The translations under genes and the position numbers were made by a program. A DNA stretch of 35,797 nucleotides, taken from the NCBI GenBank assembly GCA_022652485.1, contig JALCRK010000003.1, positions 1 to 35,797 of the forward strand. Reading direction: 5' to 3'. Numbering within the stretch: the stretch's first letter is position 1; every line of letters begins with the position of its first letter. The notes under the pieces were generated by a model. That model did no database searches, was not told the origin of the DNA, and saw only the letters and a program-made list of their open reading frames with translations. Source of the DNA: Sphingobium sp. GTDB lineage: Bacteria > Pseudomonadota > Alphaproteobacteria > Sphingomonadales > Sphingomonadaceae. Shown piece after piece: positions 1 through 8,061 of this stretch.

Positions 1-1233
1 GAGCTCGACCTGCGCCAGCGTCTGGTTGGTGAAGGACGAGCTCATCACGAAGCTCGGATGCCCCGTGCCATTGCCAAGGTTCACCAGGCGACCTTCCGAC
101 AGCAGGATGATGCGCTTGCCATCGGCAAACTCGATTTCATCGACCTGCGGCTTCACATTGTGCCACTTGAGGTTCTTGAGGGCCGCAACCTGGATCTCCG
201 AGTCGAAGTGTCCGATGTTGCAGACGATCGCACGGTCCTTCATCTGGCGCATGTGCTCGATCGTGATGACGTCCACATTGCCCGTCGCCGTCACGAAGAT
301 GTCGGCGCGCGGAGCGGCGTCATCCATCGTCACGACTTCATAGCCTTCCATCGCCGCCTGAAGCGCGCAGATCGGGTCGATCTCCGTCACCATCACGCGA
401 GCGCCACCCTGGCGCAGCGACGCCGCGGAGCCCTTGCCGACATCGCCGAAGCCCGCGACGCAGGCGACCTTGCCGGCCAGCATCACGTCCGTCGCGCGAC
501 GGATGGCGTCGACCAGCGACTCCTTGCAGCCATAGAGATTATCGAACTTGCTCTTCGTCACGCTGTCGTTCACGTTGATCGCCGGGAAAGGCAGCTTGCC
601 TTCCTTGGCGATGTGATAAAGGCGATGGACGCCGGTGGTGGTTTCCTCGGAGACACCCTTGATGTTCTTGACGCTCTCCGTGAGGTAGCCCGGCTTCGCC
701 TTGAGGAAGGCATTGAGTGCGCGCACGAACTCGTGCTCTTCCGCGTTGCTCGGCTCGAACAGCTTTTCACCAGCCTCGACGCGCGCGCCCCAGAGCGCGA
801 ACATGGTGGCGTCGCCGCCATCGTCCAGGATCATATTGGCGGTCTTGCCCGAACCATCATTGTCCCAGTCGAAGATGCTGCCGACATAATCCCAATAGTC
901 GGCAAGGCTCTCGCCCTTCACCGCGAACACCGGGATACCGGCGGCGGCGATCGCGGCGGCGGCATGATCCTGGGTCGAGAAGATGTTGCAGGTCGCCCAG
1001 CGTACCTCGGCGCCCAGCGCGACGAGCGTTTCGATGAGCACCGCGGTCTGGATCGTCATGTGCAGCGAACCAGTAATCCGTGCACCCTTCAGCGGCTGGC
1101 TCGCGCCAAACTCTTCGCGCAGCGCCATCAGGCCCGGCATCTCCGTCTCGGCGATGGCAATCTCGGCGCGGCCAAATTCGGCCAGACCGATGTCGGCGAT
1201 CACATAATCCTTCTCAAGCACGGCGGTGGACAC
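1..1233 (-). CDS. ahcY: adenosylhomocysteinase (S-adenosyl-L-homocysteine hydrolase), 3' end outside window
   Basis: Hydrolyses S-adenosylhomocysteine to homocysteine and adenosine with a bound NAD, clearing the product of methyltransferases in the cytosol. The reverse strand reads from a GTG at 1233 ([20 protein letters not shown]) and stays open to base 1. It includes the family stretch [16 protein letters not shown] near the start and [20 protein letters not shown] at the window edge. 411 codons are visible; full-length family members of this type have about 465-475, so roughly 60 C-terminal residues lie outside. The GTG is preceded by AGGGAG at a suitable distance. A palindrome about 96 bp upstream may be its operator. 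The long open frame on the opposite strand is only its antisense shadow. Confidence 0.96.
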   Translation of the reverse strand, partial: MSTAVLEKDYVIADIGLAEFGRAEIAIAETEMPGLMALREEFGASQPLKGARITGSLHMTIQTAVLIETLVALGAEVRWATCNIFSTQDHAAAAIAAAGIPVFAVKGESLADYWDYVGSIFDWDNDGSGKTANMILDDGGDATMFALWGARVEAGEKLFEPSNAEEHEFVRALNAFLKAKPGYLTESVKNIKGVSEETTTGVHRLYHIAKEGKLPFPAINVNDSVTKSKFDNLYGCKESLVDAIRRATDVMLAGKVACVAGFGDVGKGSAASLRQGGARVMVTEIDPICALQAAMEGYEVVTMDDAAPRADIFVTATGNVDVITIEHMRQMKDRAIVCNIGHFDSEIQVAALKNLKWHNVKPQVDEIEFADGKRIILLSEGRLVNLGNGTGHPSFVMSSSFTNQTLAQVEL

Positions 1234-1328
1234 GGACAATCTCCCTGAAAATGCGTCGATCGCCACGCGCTCATGGGCGAATGGCGGCTGACTGCCCCTT
1301 AGCAATCGCCGTCTCGCCTATCAAGGCA

Positions 1329-1348
1329 ATATAAAGTTTCCTTTAAAT
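1329..1348. promoter_or_regulatory. candidate SahR-type operator upstream of ahcY
   Basis: An imperfect 20-bp palindrome, ATATAAAG-TTTC-CTTTAAAT, lies about 96 bp upstream of the ahcY start in otherwise GC-rich DNA. From memory it resembles the ATATAAAG-N4-CTTTATAT sites assigned to SahR, the ArsR-family SAH-responsive repressor of methionine-cycle genes in Proteobacteria. The palindrome is seen; the regulator assignment is inference. On the transcript the same bases could form a 5-bp stem closed by a GAAA tetraloop. I saw no SAM-II or SAH riboswitch consensus here. Confidence 0.4.
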
Positions 1349-1385
1349 AGACTGGTGCCCGCCAGACAGAGCGGACACCGCCCCA

Positions 1386-1871
1386 TTATTTCTGGACCAG
1401 CGCCACCTTGGTATCGCAACGAAGTGGAACCGGAGGCTGCGAACCCACGGACTCGGCCAGGGCCACCACAGAGGCGCGCACGGCAGGCGCCTCGGCAGCG
1501 GCACGTGCAAGCGCCGCATAATCGGCGCAGTTCATCCCGGCCGTGCCCATGCCGTAGCTGTTGGCGATCTTGGTCATGAAATCGTCATAGGCACCCAGCG
1601 CCCTGGCCTTGCCAACCGTCTGGGAGAAGGCGGACTGCATCTCGACATTGGCTGCCGAGAGGATCGCGCGCTTGCCCACCACAAAGCGATTATAGTCGGC
1701 GCTGAAGTCGTTGCCTTTCAGGCGGCATCGCAATGTCGCGACCATTAGCATCGTATCGAGATCGCGCAGCTGGGCGGCCTGATAGGCCGTATCGCTCCAG
1801 CAAGACGCAGCCTGCACCTCACCGGACATCAACGCCGTGGCAGCCGCCAACACACCGACCAGAATTTTCAT
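1386..1871 (-). CDS. small exported protein of unknown function
   Basis: A 161-residue protein starting at ATG 1871 behind GGGGATATT. The N-terminus MKILVGVLAAATALMSGEVQA is a clear Sec signal peptide, with cleavage expected after VQA, so the mature protein of about 140 residues is probably periplasmic. Mature cysteines at CWSD, LRCR, MNCAD and LRCDT could form two disulfides. The rest is mostly helical with no catalytic motif that I recognise. An upstream in-frame start would add ten residues before the signal peptide and is less likely. It lies next to ahcY on the same strand but with its own spacing; a link to that enzyme is not shown. Function unknown. Confidence 0.75.
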   Translation of the reverse strand: MKILVGVLAAATALMSGEVQAASCWSDTAYQAAQLRDLDTMLMVATLRCRLKGNDFSADYNRFVVGKRAILSAANVEMQSAFSQTVGKARALGAYDDFMTKIANSYGMGTAGMNCADYAALARAAAEAPAVRASVVALAESVGSQPPVPLRCDTKVALVQK

Positions 1872-2009
1872 AATATCCCCGCTTTGCTTGACAAACGCCA
1901 AGCTGCCCGAACCCGATTAGCACCCTCTAATCAAAGCTGGTTAATGCGATTTTCATTCGACGGAACGCAAGGGCGATGCGACGAGCGGTGGAACAAATCC
2001 TTTCGCCTG

Positions 2010-2597
2010 TCAGGCCTGCCCCGCATTTCCGGCGAGAAGGCGGCTGTCGATCCCGCAGGCGGCGAAGCTCGCGTCCCATCGCCGTCCGGGAGCCAGACCA
2101 CCAAGCTCCGCCGGCACCGGCCCGCCAAGGAACCAGCCGTGATGCTTCATCTCGAATTCCAGCTGGCCCGCGCCCCAACCGGAATAGCCCAGCGCGACGA
2201 TGAAGCGCATGGGCCCTTTCCCCCCGGCTATCGCTTTCAAAATATCCATCGAACCGGAAAGCTGCCATTCGTCGGTAACCGCGAGGCTATCCTGCCCGCT
2301 CCAGTCCGGTCCGTGAAGCACGAAGCCACGCTGCGCTTCGACAGGCCCGCCGCGCACGACCGGCACATGGGCAAGCTGGGGCGCCTCGATCCCGAAGTTC
2401 TCCATCAGTCCGGCAACGCTCAGCCCCTCGATCGCGCGGCTGATGTCCAGCCCCATCGCGCCATGCGCGTCATGCACACACATCGCGATCGCGGCGCGCG
2501 CAAAATTGGGGTCGCTCATGCCGGGCATCGCCAGAAGCATACGGCCGCCGTAAAAGCGCGGGCTTTGCTGAGCCTGATCCTCGGGAGACATCGCCAT
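2010..2597 (-). CDS. YqgE/AlgH family protein (UPF0301)
   Basis: A 195-residue protein of the YqgE/AlgH family. Matching features are the N-terminal block PRFYGGRMLLAMPGMSDPNF, followed by CVHDAHGAMGLDISR, a central VVRGGPVEAQRGFVLHG block, and the C-terminal MRFIVALGYSGWGAGQLEFE with the family's YSGWGxGQLExE signature. Length agrees with the usual 180-200 residues. AlgH was named from effects on alginate regulation in Pseudomonas, but the biochemical role of the family is unsettled. The start at ATG 2597 has AGGA about seven bases upstream; an in-frame ATG two codons later is possible. It stands alone on the minus strand and is divergent from the peroxiredoxin. Confidence 0.93.
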   Translation of the reverse strand: MAMSPEDQAQQSPRFYGGRMLLAMPGMSDPNFARAAIAMCVHDAHGAMGLDISRAIEGLSVAGLMENFGIEAPQLAHVPVVRGGPVEAQRGFVLHGPDWSGQDSLAVTDEWQLSGSMDILKAIAGGKGPMRFIVALGYSGWGAGQLEFEMKHHGWFLGGPVPAELGGLAPGRRWDASFAACGIDSRLLAGNAGQA

Positions 2598-2743
2598 CTG
2601 GATATCCTAGAACGCCGCGGGATGGAGGCGCAACCCTGTTGCGATCAAGCCCAATTTGCATCCGCTTTCCTGATGGCGCTTGACTTGCCGCAAGAAAGCC
2701 CCACTTGAAACCGGCAATCATAAACCAAGCCGAGGAGTTTCCC

Positions 2744-3226
2744 ATGACCATTGCCAAAGGCGACAAGATTCCCGCCACAACCTTCGTGAAAATGACCGAG
2801 AACGGGCCGGAGCAGATCGAGAGCGACGCCTATTTCGCGGGCCGCAAGGTTGCGCTGTTCTCCGTACCCGGCGCATTCACCCCGACCTGCTCGGCCAAGC
2901 ACCTCCCCGGCTTCGTGGAGAAGGCTGAGGAGCTGAAAGCCAAGGGCGTGAGCGAAATCGCCTGCACCGCCGTCAACGACGCGTTCGTGATGGGCGCATG
3001 GGGCAAGTCCGCCAGCGCCGACGGCAAGGTCACGATGCTCGCAGACGGCAACGGCGCGTTCGCCAAGGCGGTCGGCCTCGAAATGGACGGCAGCAAGTTC
3101 GGCATGGGCACGCGCGGCCAGCGTTTCTCGATGATCGTCAACGATGGCGTGGTCGAAGAGCTGAACGTAGAGGCTCCGGGCGACTTCAAGGTCTCCAGCG
3201 CCGAGCATATGCTGGGGCAGCTCTGA
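2744..3226 (+). CDS. peroxiredoxin, Prx5 subfamily (redoxin)
   Basis: A thiol peroxidase that reduces H2O2 and organic hydroperoxides. The 160-residue product starts at ATG 2744 behind GAGGAG. The peroxidatic Cys49 sits in PGAFTPTCS (43-51), the Prx5-type active site, with the Pro and Thr that precede it. Cys74 (EIACTAVND) is a candidate resolving cysteine, and an Arg is present in the later block RGQRFSMIVNDG. The C-terminal motif FKVSSAEHMLGQL is typical. No glutaredoxin domain is fused, so reductant comes from glutathione/glutaredoxin or thioredoxin in trans. It is monocistronic and followed by two nested hairpins. Confidence 0.94.
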   Translation: MTIAKGDKIPATTFVKMTENGPEQIESDAYFAGRKVALFSVPGAFTPTCSAKHLPGFVEKAEELKAKGVSEIACTAVNDAFVMGAWGKSASADGKVTMLADGNGAFAKAVGLEMDGSKFGMGTRGQRFSMIVNDGVVEELNVEAPGDFKVSSAEHMLGQL

Positions 3227-3232
3227 TTTTTG

Positions 3233-3264
3233 ATCCGAAACGCGTCGCTTCGCTCGTTTCGGAT
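3233..3264 (+). terminator. hairpin downstream of the peroxiredoxin gene
   Basis: Arms atccgaaacg (3233-3242) and cgtttcggat (3255-3264) are a perfect 10-bp inverted repeat with a 12-nt loop, starting seven bases after the peroxiredoxin stop. There is no strong U-tract after it on the plus strand; on the minus strand it is followed by TCAAAAATC. It lies between convergent genes. Confidence 0.5.
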
Positions 3265-3275
3265 TATCGGTGCCG

Positions 3276-3330
3276 GCCCGCTCCCCCACCCAACCACCCG
3301 ATAGAATATGATATGGGTGGGGGAGCGGGC
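3276..3330. terminator. perfect 17-bp inverted repeat between convergent genes
   Basis: Arms gcccgctcccccaccca (3276-3292) and its exact complement (3314-3330) enclose a 21-nt AT-rich loop. It sits between the stops of the peroxiredoxin (+) and the hydrolase (-), so it probably acts as a bidirectional terminator or transcript stabiliser. No U-run follows either arm. The long GC-rich stem could also be a remnant of a REP-type repeat. Confidence 0.5.
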
Positions 3331-3357
3331 TGGTACGGTTCGCGATTGACCGTCAGG

Positions 3358-4131
3358 TCACTCGCACAAAAAGCCCCGTATCGCCTGCCCCAGTTCGGGG
3401 CAGCCGATGCAGCTCATGTGGGTGCCGGGCACCTCGATATATCGGCCATGCGCCAGTTGGCGCGCGAGTTTGGGCGCGGAGCCATTATCCTGATCCTCAC
3501 CGCCGCAGACGACGCCGATCGGGATTTGCACAGCAGCCAGCGCGCCAAGATCGACATCGATCCCCGCCACCAGCAACAGCCGCGCGGCGACCGGATCGAT
3601 CTTCATCGTCTTTATGAACATCACCGCCATGAAATGCGGATCGTCGCGCTTCACCGTCTCGCGATTGTCGATGGCGTCGAGGAAGAATTGCCGCCGCCCT
3701 TCCCAGCCACCCAGCCCTTCCAGCCCCATACCCGCGAGGATCGCCCTGCGTGGGCGCAGCCCTTCCGCGAGCAGGCCGGCGCTGGTCCGCGCGCCGAGCG
3801 AGAATCCGCATAAATCATAATCTTGCAGATGAAGCCCCTCGATCACCGCGCGCGCATCCTTGAGCAGCACATTGCGCGGATAAGCGGAGACCTCATGCGG
3901 TGCGGAACTTTGCCCATGCGCGCGCAGATCCGGCATGATCACCCTGAAGCCCGCCTCCGCAAGGCAGGCCGCGTGGCCATATTTGATCCAATTGACCTCG
4001 GCAGAGGAAAACAGGCCGTGCAACAGCAGGACCGGCCACGCGCCCGCATCGCCCATCTCATGGATGGCGAGCGCCGCACCATCGAAACCGGGCAGCAAAA
4101 TAGTGCGCACTTCAGTCAGGGAGTTTGCCAA
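3358..4131 (-). CDS. alpha/beta-fold hydrolase
   Basis: A 257-residue serine hydrolase of unknown substrate. It shows the oxyanion-hole block VLLLHGLFSS (34-43), PDLRAHGQS (67-75), the nucleophile elbow GFSLGA with Ser111, an acid in VVCGGEDQDNG (Asp213 or Asp215) and the catalytic His238 in PGTHMS. Length and motif order suit the general esterase/lipase-like family, and no lid or signal peptide is visible. The frame begins at a TTG (4131) overlapping the end of the GFA-type gene by 20 bases; a GTG at 4110 just after that stop is an alternative. The overlap suggests translational coupling with the upstream gene. Confidence 0.88.
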   Translation of the reverse strand: MANSLTEVRTILLPGFDGAALAIHEMGDAGAWPVLLLHGLFSSAEVNWIKYGHAACLAEAGFRVIMPDLRAHGQSSAPHEVSAYPRNVLLKDARAVIEGLHLQDYDLCGFSLGARTSAGLLAEGLRPRRAILAGMGLEGLGGWEGRRQFFLDAIDNRETVKRDDPHFMAVMFIKTMKIDPVAARLLLVAGIDVDLGALAAVQIPIGVVCGGEDQDNGSAPKLARQLAHGRYIEVPGTHMSCIGCPELGQAIRGFLCE

Positions 4132-4543
4132 TGGCGTTCATCCAGAGATCGACGGTCTTTTGACTGTCGGTGAGTTTATAGTCTGGCAGATCCGTGGTGT
4201 CGCGCCAGTGCTCAAGCCGGGTTTCGACGCCGTAATGATGCTTGGGCACGAAACGCGACGGATCATCGAAGGTTGCGACATGCAAATCCATCGTGTCGCC
4301 CTCATGATACTGGAAGCCGAGCGGAGTACCGCATTGGGAACAGAATGGCCGCCGCGCGATCGGCGAGCTGTGATACCAGTCCGGATCTGACAGCCACGCG
4401 ACCGCCGACTTGGGCAAATTGACGAAGGCAATGGAAACATTGCCGGACGCACGCTGGCACATCCGGCAATGGCAGAGATAGGCGTCGTCGGAAGCGACCT
4501 CAGCCTCGAAGCGCACCGCTCCGCACTGACAGCCGCCCTGCAT
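4112..4543 (-). CDS. GFA/CENP-V domain zinc protein
   Basis: A 143-residue protein of the glutathione-dependent formaldehyde-activating (GFA) fold. The zinc-ligand pattern is complete: CQC at 5-7, CHCRMC with Cys24, Cys26 and Cys29, and CSQC with Cys68 and Cys71. Family name aside, most such small proteins have no proven formaldehyde activity, so a role in thiol or aldehyde handling is only inference. ATG 4543 has AGAAGGGG about six bases upstream; GTG 4549 is in frame but too close to that site. It starts right behind asd and overlaps the hydrolase at its 3' end, so the three are probably one transcript. Confidence 0.88.
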   Translation of the reverse strand: MQGGCQCGAVRFEAEVASDDAYLCHCRMCQRASGNVSIAFVNLPKSAVAWLSDPDWYHSSPIARRPFCSQCGTPLGFQYHEGDTMDLHVATFDDPSRFVPKHHYGVETRLEHWRDTTDLPDYKLTDSQKTVDLWMNAIGKLPD

Positions 4544-4545
4544 CC

Positions 4546-5571
4546 TCACCCCTTCTTGAGGTGGCGCCGCCCGAGCAGCTCCGCGATCTGCACCGCATTC
4601 AGCGCCGCGCCCTTGCGGAGATTATCGGACACGCACCACAGCACGAGGCCGTTCTCCACGGTGGGATCTTCGCGGACGCGGGAGACGAACGTCGCGTAAT
4701 CGCCGACGCACTCGACCGGGGTAACGTATCCGCCGTTCTCGCGCTTGTCGACCAGCATCACGCCGGGCGCCTCGCGCAGGATCGACTGCGCCTTCTTGGC
4801 AGAAATCTCTTCCTCGAACTCGATATTGATCGCTTCCGAGTGGCCAACGAACACGGGCACGCGCACGCAGGTGGCCGTCACCTTGATCGAGGGATCAAGA
4901 ATCTTCTTGGTCTCGACCACCATCTTCCACTCTTCCTTGGTGTAACCATCGTCAAGGAAGACATCGATGTGCGGGATCACGTTGAAGGCGATCTGCTTGG
5001 TGAACTTCTTGGGCTCGGCAGGGTCGCCAACGAAGATGTTGCGGCTCTGCTCGAACAGCTCATCCATGCCTTCCTTGCCCGCGCCGGAGACGGACTGATA
5101 GGTGGACACCACAACGCGCTTGATCTTCGCGGCGTCATGCAACGGCTTCAGCGCGACCACCATCTGCGCGGTCGAGCAATTGGGGTTGGCGATGATGTTG
5201 CGCTTTTTATAGCCGTCGATCGCGTCCGGGTTCACTTCGGGCACGATCAAGGGAACATCGGGATCCATGCGATAGAGCGAGCTGTTGTCGATGACGACGC
5301 AGCCCGCTGCCGCGGCCTTGGGCGCATATTCCTTGGTCGGGCCGGAACCGGCGGCAAACAGCGCGATATCCCATCCCGCGAAGTCAAAATGCTCGATGTT
5401 CTTGACCTTGAGCGTCTTGCCGGTTTCGCCATACTCGATCTCGGTCCCGGTCGAGCGCGGGGATGCTACCGCCGCGATCTCGTCAGCCGGAAACTCCCGC
5501 TCGGCAAGGATGTTGAGCATTTCGCGGCCCACATTTCCGGTGGCCCCGACGACAACGACACGATAGCCCAA
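4546..5571 (-). CDS. asd: aspartate-semialdehyde dehydrogenase
   Basis: Catalyses NADPH-dependent reduction of aspartyl-4-phosphate to aspartate semialdehyde, the branch point to lysine/diaminopimelate, threonine and methionine. The 341-residue protein has the dinucleotide motif GATGNVG (9-15), the active-site PNCST with Cys132, and SGAGKEGMDEL after it. The later VGHSEAINIEFE block carries the catalytic His and substrate-binding residues of the bacterial enzyme. Length is as usual for the short Asd family. The start is TTG 5571 with GGAG seven bases upstream; no in-frame ATG fits. It probably heads the transcript that continues into the GFA protein and hydrolase. Confidence 0.96.
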   Translation of the reverse strand: MGYRVVVVGATGNVGREMLNILAEREFPADEIAAVASPRSTGTEIEYGETGKTLKVKNIEHFDFAGWDIALFAAGSGPTKEYAPKAAAAGCVVIDNSSLYRMDPDVPLIVPEVNPDAIDGYKKRNIIANPNCSTAQMVVALKPLHDAAKIKRVVVSTYQSVSGAGKEGMDELFEQSRNIFVGDPAEPKKFTKQIAFNVIPHIDVFLDDGYTKEEWKMVVETKKILDPSIKVTATCVRVPVFVGHSEAINIEFEEEISAKKAQSILREAPGVMLVDKRENGGYVTPVECVGDYATFVSRVREDPTVENGLVLWCVSDNLRKGAALNAVQIAELLGRRHLKKG

Positions 5572-5599
5572 TTCAACGCTCCATATGCTTCATAATCAT

Positions 5600-5631
5600 G
5601 CAGGCGCGGGCCAATAGCCTATTGCGCCTGC
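5600..5631 (-). terminator. hairpin between the S9 peptidase and asd
   Basis: Arms gcaggcgc (5600-5607) and gcgcctgc (5624-5631) pair perfectly, with a further inner caatag/ctattg pairing. It lies after the S9 peptidase stop and just before asd, so it probably ends the peptidase transcript. There is no U-run. Confidence 0.4.
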
Positions 5632-5647
5632 GAAAGCAAAGGGCGAA

Positions 5648-7915
5648 TCAGTGGGCGGTTGGCGCCACTCCGTATTTCTCCAGAAACCGTTCGATCGTGC
5701 GCCATTCATGGACATTGACGCCATCGCCGGTGAAACGGTGGGTCTGGCCCGGATAGAGCATCAGGTCGAACGGACGCGCGGCCTCCTGCATCGCGCTCAT
5801 GAAGGCGGTCGAGTGCTCCAGCACGACGTTGTCGTCCGCCATGCCGTGCATCAGCAGCAACGGATCGCTGATCTTTGCGACATCAGCCAGCGCGTCTGAG
5901 GCAGGATAGGCGCTGCGCTTGGCGCTGGGATCGCCAAGATAGCGCTCGGTATAATGGGTGTCATACAGCTCCCATTTCGTCACCGGCGCGCCCGATATGC
6001 CCGCCGCAAAGACGCCAGGCGCCTTTTCCAGCAGCTTCAACGTCATATAGCCACCGTAGGACCAGCCATAAGTGGCGATCCTGGCGGGATCGACAAAGGG
6101 CTGCGCCTTGAGCCAGTTCACCCCGGCAAGCTGATCCTCCACCTCGACCCCGCCCATTGCGCGATAGATCTGATCTTCGAACGCCTTGCCCCTGTCCGGC
6201 GTGCCGCGATTGTCGATCGCGAACACGATCCAGCCGCGCTGGACGAGATATTGCGCCATCACCCCGCCCCAGCTTCGCGTCACCTGACGCCCCGCGCCCG
6301 GCCCGCCATAATGGATCATGAACACCGGATAGCGCTTGCCCGGCTCCAGCTTTGGCGTGAGCAGCTTGGTATAAAGGTCGCTACCGTCCGCCGCCGGAAT
6401 CTTGCCGAAGCGCGTCTCGGCGTGGTTCGCGAGATAGGGCGCGTAGGGATGGCCGGCGTCGATCCTGTTTTCACTGAGCCAGCGCTGGCGCTTGCCATCC
6501 CTATCGGCGAGGTAGTGCTGCACCGGCTGATCCGGGTTGGAGCGCGAGACAATGATCCGGCTCGCCGCGCCATCCATAACGCCGCCATTCCACCAGCCTG
6601 CATCGGTAAGCAGCTTCGCCTCCCCCTTGCCGGAAAGCGACGCGCTATAGACATGCTGCTCCAGCGGCGTTTCGCGATTGCCCGTGAACCAGACCGTGTC
6701 ATGCTTCACATCCAAGCCGATAATGTCGCGCACTTCCCAGTTTCCACTGGTGATGGCAGTCCATTTTTCGCCCGCCACGCGATAAAGATGCCCGTGGCCG
6801 GACCGCTCCGACCACCACAGGAAGCTGCCATCCGGCAAGGCGCGGAAATTGTTATGCAGGTTGAGCCATGTTCTGGCGGTCTCGGTGAGGATAACGCGCG
6901 AGGTTCCGGTCGCAGGGTCCACCGCCAGTAGATCGAGCCGCTTCTGATCCCGGCTCTCGCGCTGGATATACAGCGTCTTGCCGTCCTTCGACCAGTCGAC
7001 ACGGGCGAGATAGATATCCTTGTCTGGCCCAAGATCGACTTTCACCTGATGCTCGCCCGCCGGGTCCAGCACATACAGCTCGACAATCGCGTTCGGTGTA
7101 CCGGCGGCCGGATAGCGCTGCGGGTATATCTTCGTCCCCTCCGCGCCGATCGCCGCGCGGTTGACGACGCCGACCCCGCCCTCGTCCACCCGCGCGACAG
7201 CGATGCGCGCGTCGTCGGGCGACCACCAATAGCCCTCCTGCCGGTCCATCTCTTCCTGTGCGACGAATTCCGCGACGCCCCAGCTCACCGTCTCGCTGGC
7301 GCCCTGCGTCAACTGCGTCTCGGCGCGGGTTGCGATATCCAGCACCACGAAGTTGCCGCCGCGCACAAAGGAGAGATAGCGCCCCTTGGGACTGACCGCC
7401 GGGTTCAGCTCTCCGTCAGCCGTGTTCGTCAGCCGTACGATATTGCCGTCCAGAGCGGCGAGGAACAGGTCGCCATCCAGCGGCACGAGGATGCGCTTTC
7501 CATCGGGCGACCAGTCATAGGAGACGATGCCGCGTGTGCCGCCGATGCGCGCACGCTCGCGCTGCATCTTTTCCGCCTCGGAGATCTCGGCTCCGCTCCC
7601 AACTTTGAGCGAATCAACCAGCATCCGCTCCTTGCCGGTGGTGGTATCGATCGCCCACAGGTCGAACCGGTCACGGTCCTCCCTGCGGTTCTTGAGCAGC
7701 GTCACGAGCTTGCCGTCGGGCGAGAGCCTGAGTGCACGGGGCTGGGCCCCGGCAAGGTCCGGGCTGGCGAAAATGCGCTCCAGCGTCAATGGCTTGGACA
7801 CAGGCATGGGCTGAGCTTTCAACAGCTGTGCTGCGGGCTTTTGGGTGCGCGCAGCGAGCGGCGTCGTCATAATCAGGGCTCCGGTCAGGGAGATAAGAAC
7901 AGCGGTGCGAAACAT
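5648..7915 (-). CDS. secreted S9 family peptidase, dipeptidyl-peptidase IV type
   Basis: An exported serine peptidase of the prolyl oligopeptidase family, expected to release Xaa-Pro or related dipeptides from peptide N-termini in the periplasm. The 755-residue protein starts at ATG 7915 behind a GAGG sequence. Its signal peptide FRTAVLISLTGALIM ends near LAARTQ. A long N-terminal beta-propeller region (repeats such as DYSWSPDGKRI, WWSPDDARIAVARVDE, RVDWSKDGKTLYIQRES) precedes the C-terminal alpha/beta-hydrolase domain. Triad: Ser619 in GWSYGGYM, Asp694 or 695 in HGMADDNV, His726 in PGQTHRF. The EE pair in VAQEEMDRQEGYWWS matches the double-Glu motif that binds the substrate amino terminus in DPP-IV. 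A longer frame upstream adds only residues before the signal peptide. Confidence 0.94.
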   Translation of the reverse strand: MFRTAVLISLTGALIMTTPLAARTQKPAAQLLKAQPMPVSKPLTLERIFASPDLAGAQPRALRLSPDGKLVTLLKNRREDRDRFDLWAIDTTTGKERMLVDSLKVGSGAEISEAEKMQRERARIGGTRGIVSYDWSPDGKRILVPLDGDLFLAALDGNIVRLTNTADGELNPAVSPKGRYLSFVRGGNFVVLDIATRAETQLTQGASETVSWGVAEFVAQEEMDRQEGYWWSPDDARIAVARVDEGGVGVVNRAAIGAEGTKIYPQRYPAAGTPNAIVELYVLDPAGEHQVKVDLGPDKDIYLARVDWSKDGKTLYIQRESRDQKRLDLLAVDPATGTSRVILTETARTWLNLHNNFRALPDGSFLWWSERSGHGHLYRVAGEKWTAITSGNWEVRDIIGLDVKHDTVWFTGNRETPLEQHVYSASLSGKGEAKLLTDAGWWNGGVMDGAASRIIVSRSNPDQPVQHYLADRDGKRQRWLSENRIDAGHPYAPYLANHAETRFGKIPAADGSDLYTKLLTPKLEPGKRYPVFMIHYGGPGAGRQVTRSWGGVMAQYLVQRGWIVFAIDNRGTPDRGKAFEDQIYRAMGGVEVEDQLAGVNWLKAQPFVDPARIATYGWSYGGYMTLKLLEKAPGVFAAGISGAPVTKWELYDTHYTERYLGDPSAKRSAYPASDALADVAKISDPLLLMHGMADDNVVLEHSTAFMSAMQEAARPFDLMLYPGQTHRFTGDGVNVHEWRTIERFLEKYGVAPTAH

Positions 7916-8061
7916 TGTTTGCCTCACAAGGGAATGGAGCGAACCTAGCCGACACACCGCCCCTGACAAGCGACAAAACGATCTTCACGCATCTGTTCGT
8001 CGATGATTGACCGGCTGACGCGCTTCCGCCACATCGGTGTCGCACTATTCAAGGATTTTCA

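Noticed and set aside
58..1248. Long plus-strand open frame of about 400 codons at the window start
   Set aside because: It is antisense to ahcY, which is unmistakable on the minus strand. The antisense product is Arg/His/Asp-rich without any family motif, a usual effect of high GC codon use.
1234..1385. SAM-II, SAM/SAH or SAH riboswitch upstream of ahcY
   Set aside because: I compared the leader with the conserved cores I know and found no match; only the AT-rich palindrome stands out.
1915..1932. Six-base stem gattag/ctaatc upstream of the small exported protein
   Set aside because: Too short and AT-rich to distinguish from chance, no U-run; possibly part of a promoter but not supportable.
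4561..5595. Plus-strand open frame of 344 codons
   Set aside because: Exact antisense of asd, low-complexity Asp/His/Leu-rich product and no ribosome site; the minus-strand gene has all catalytic motifs.
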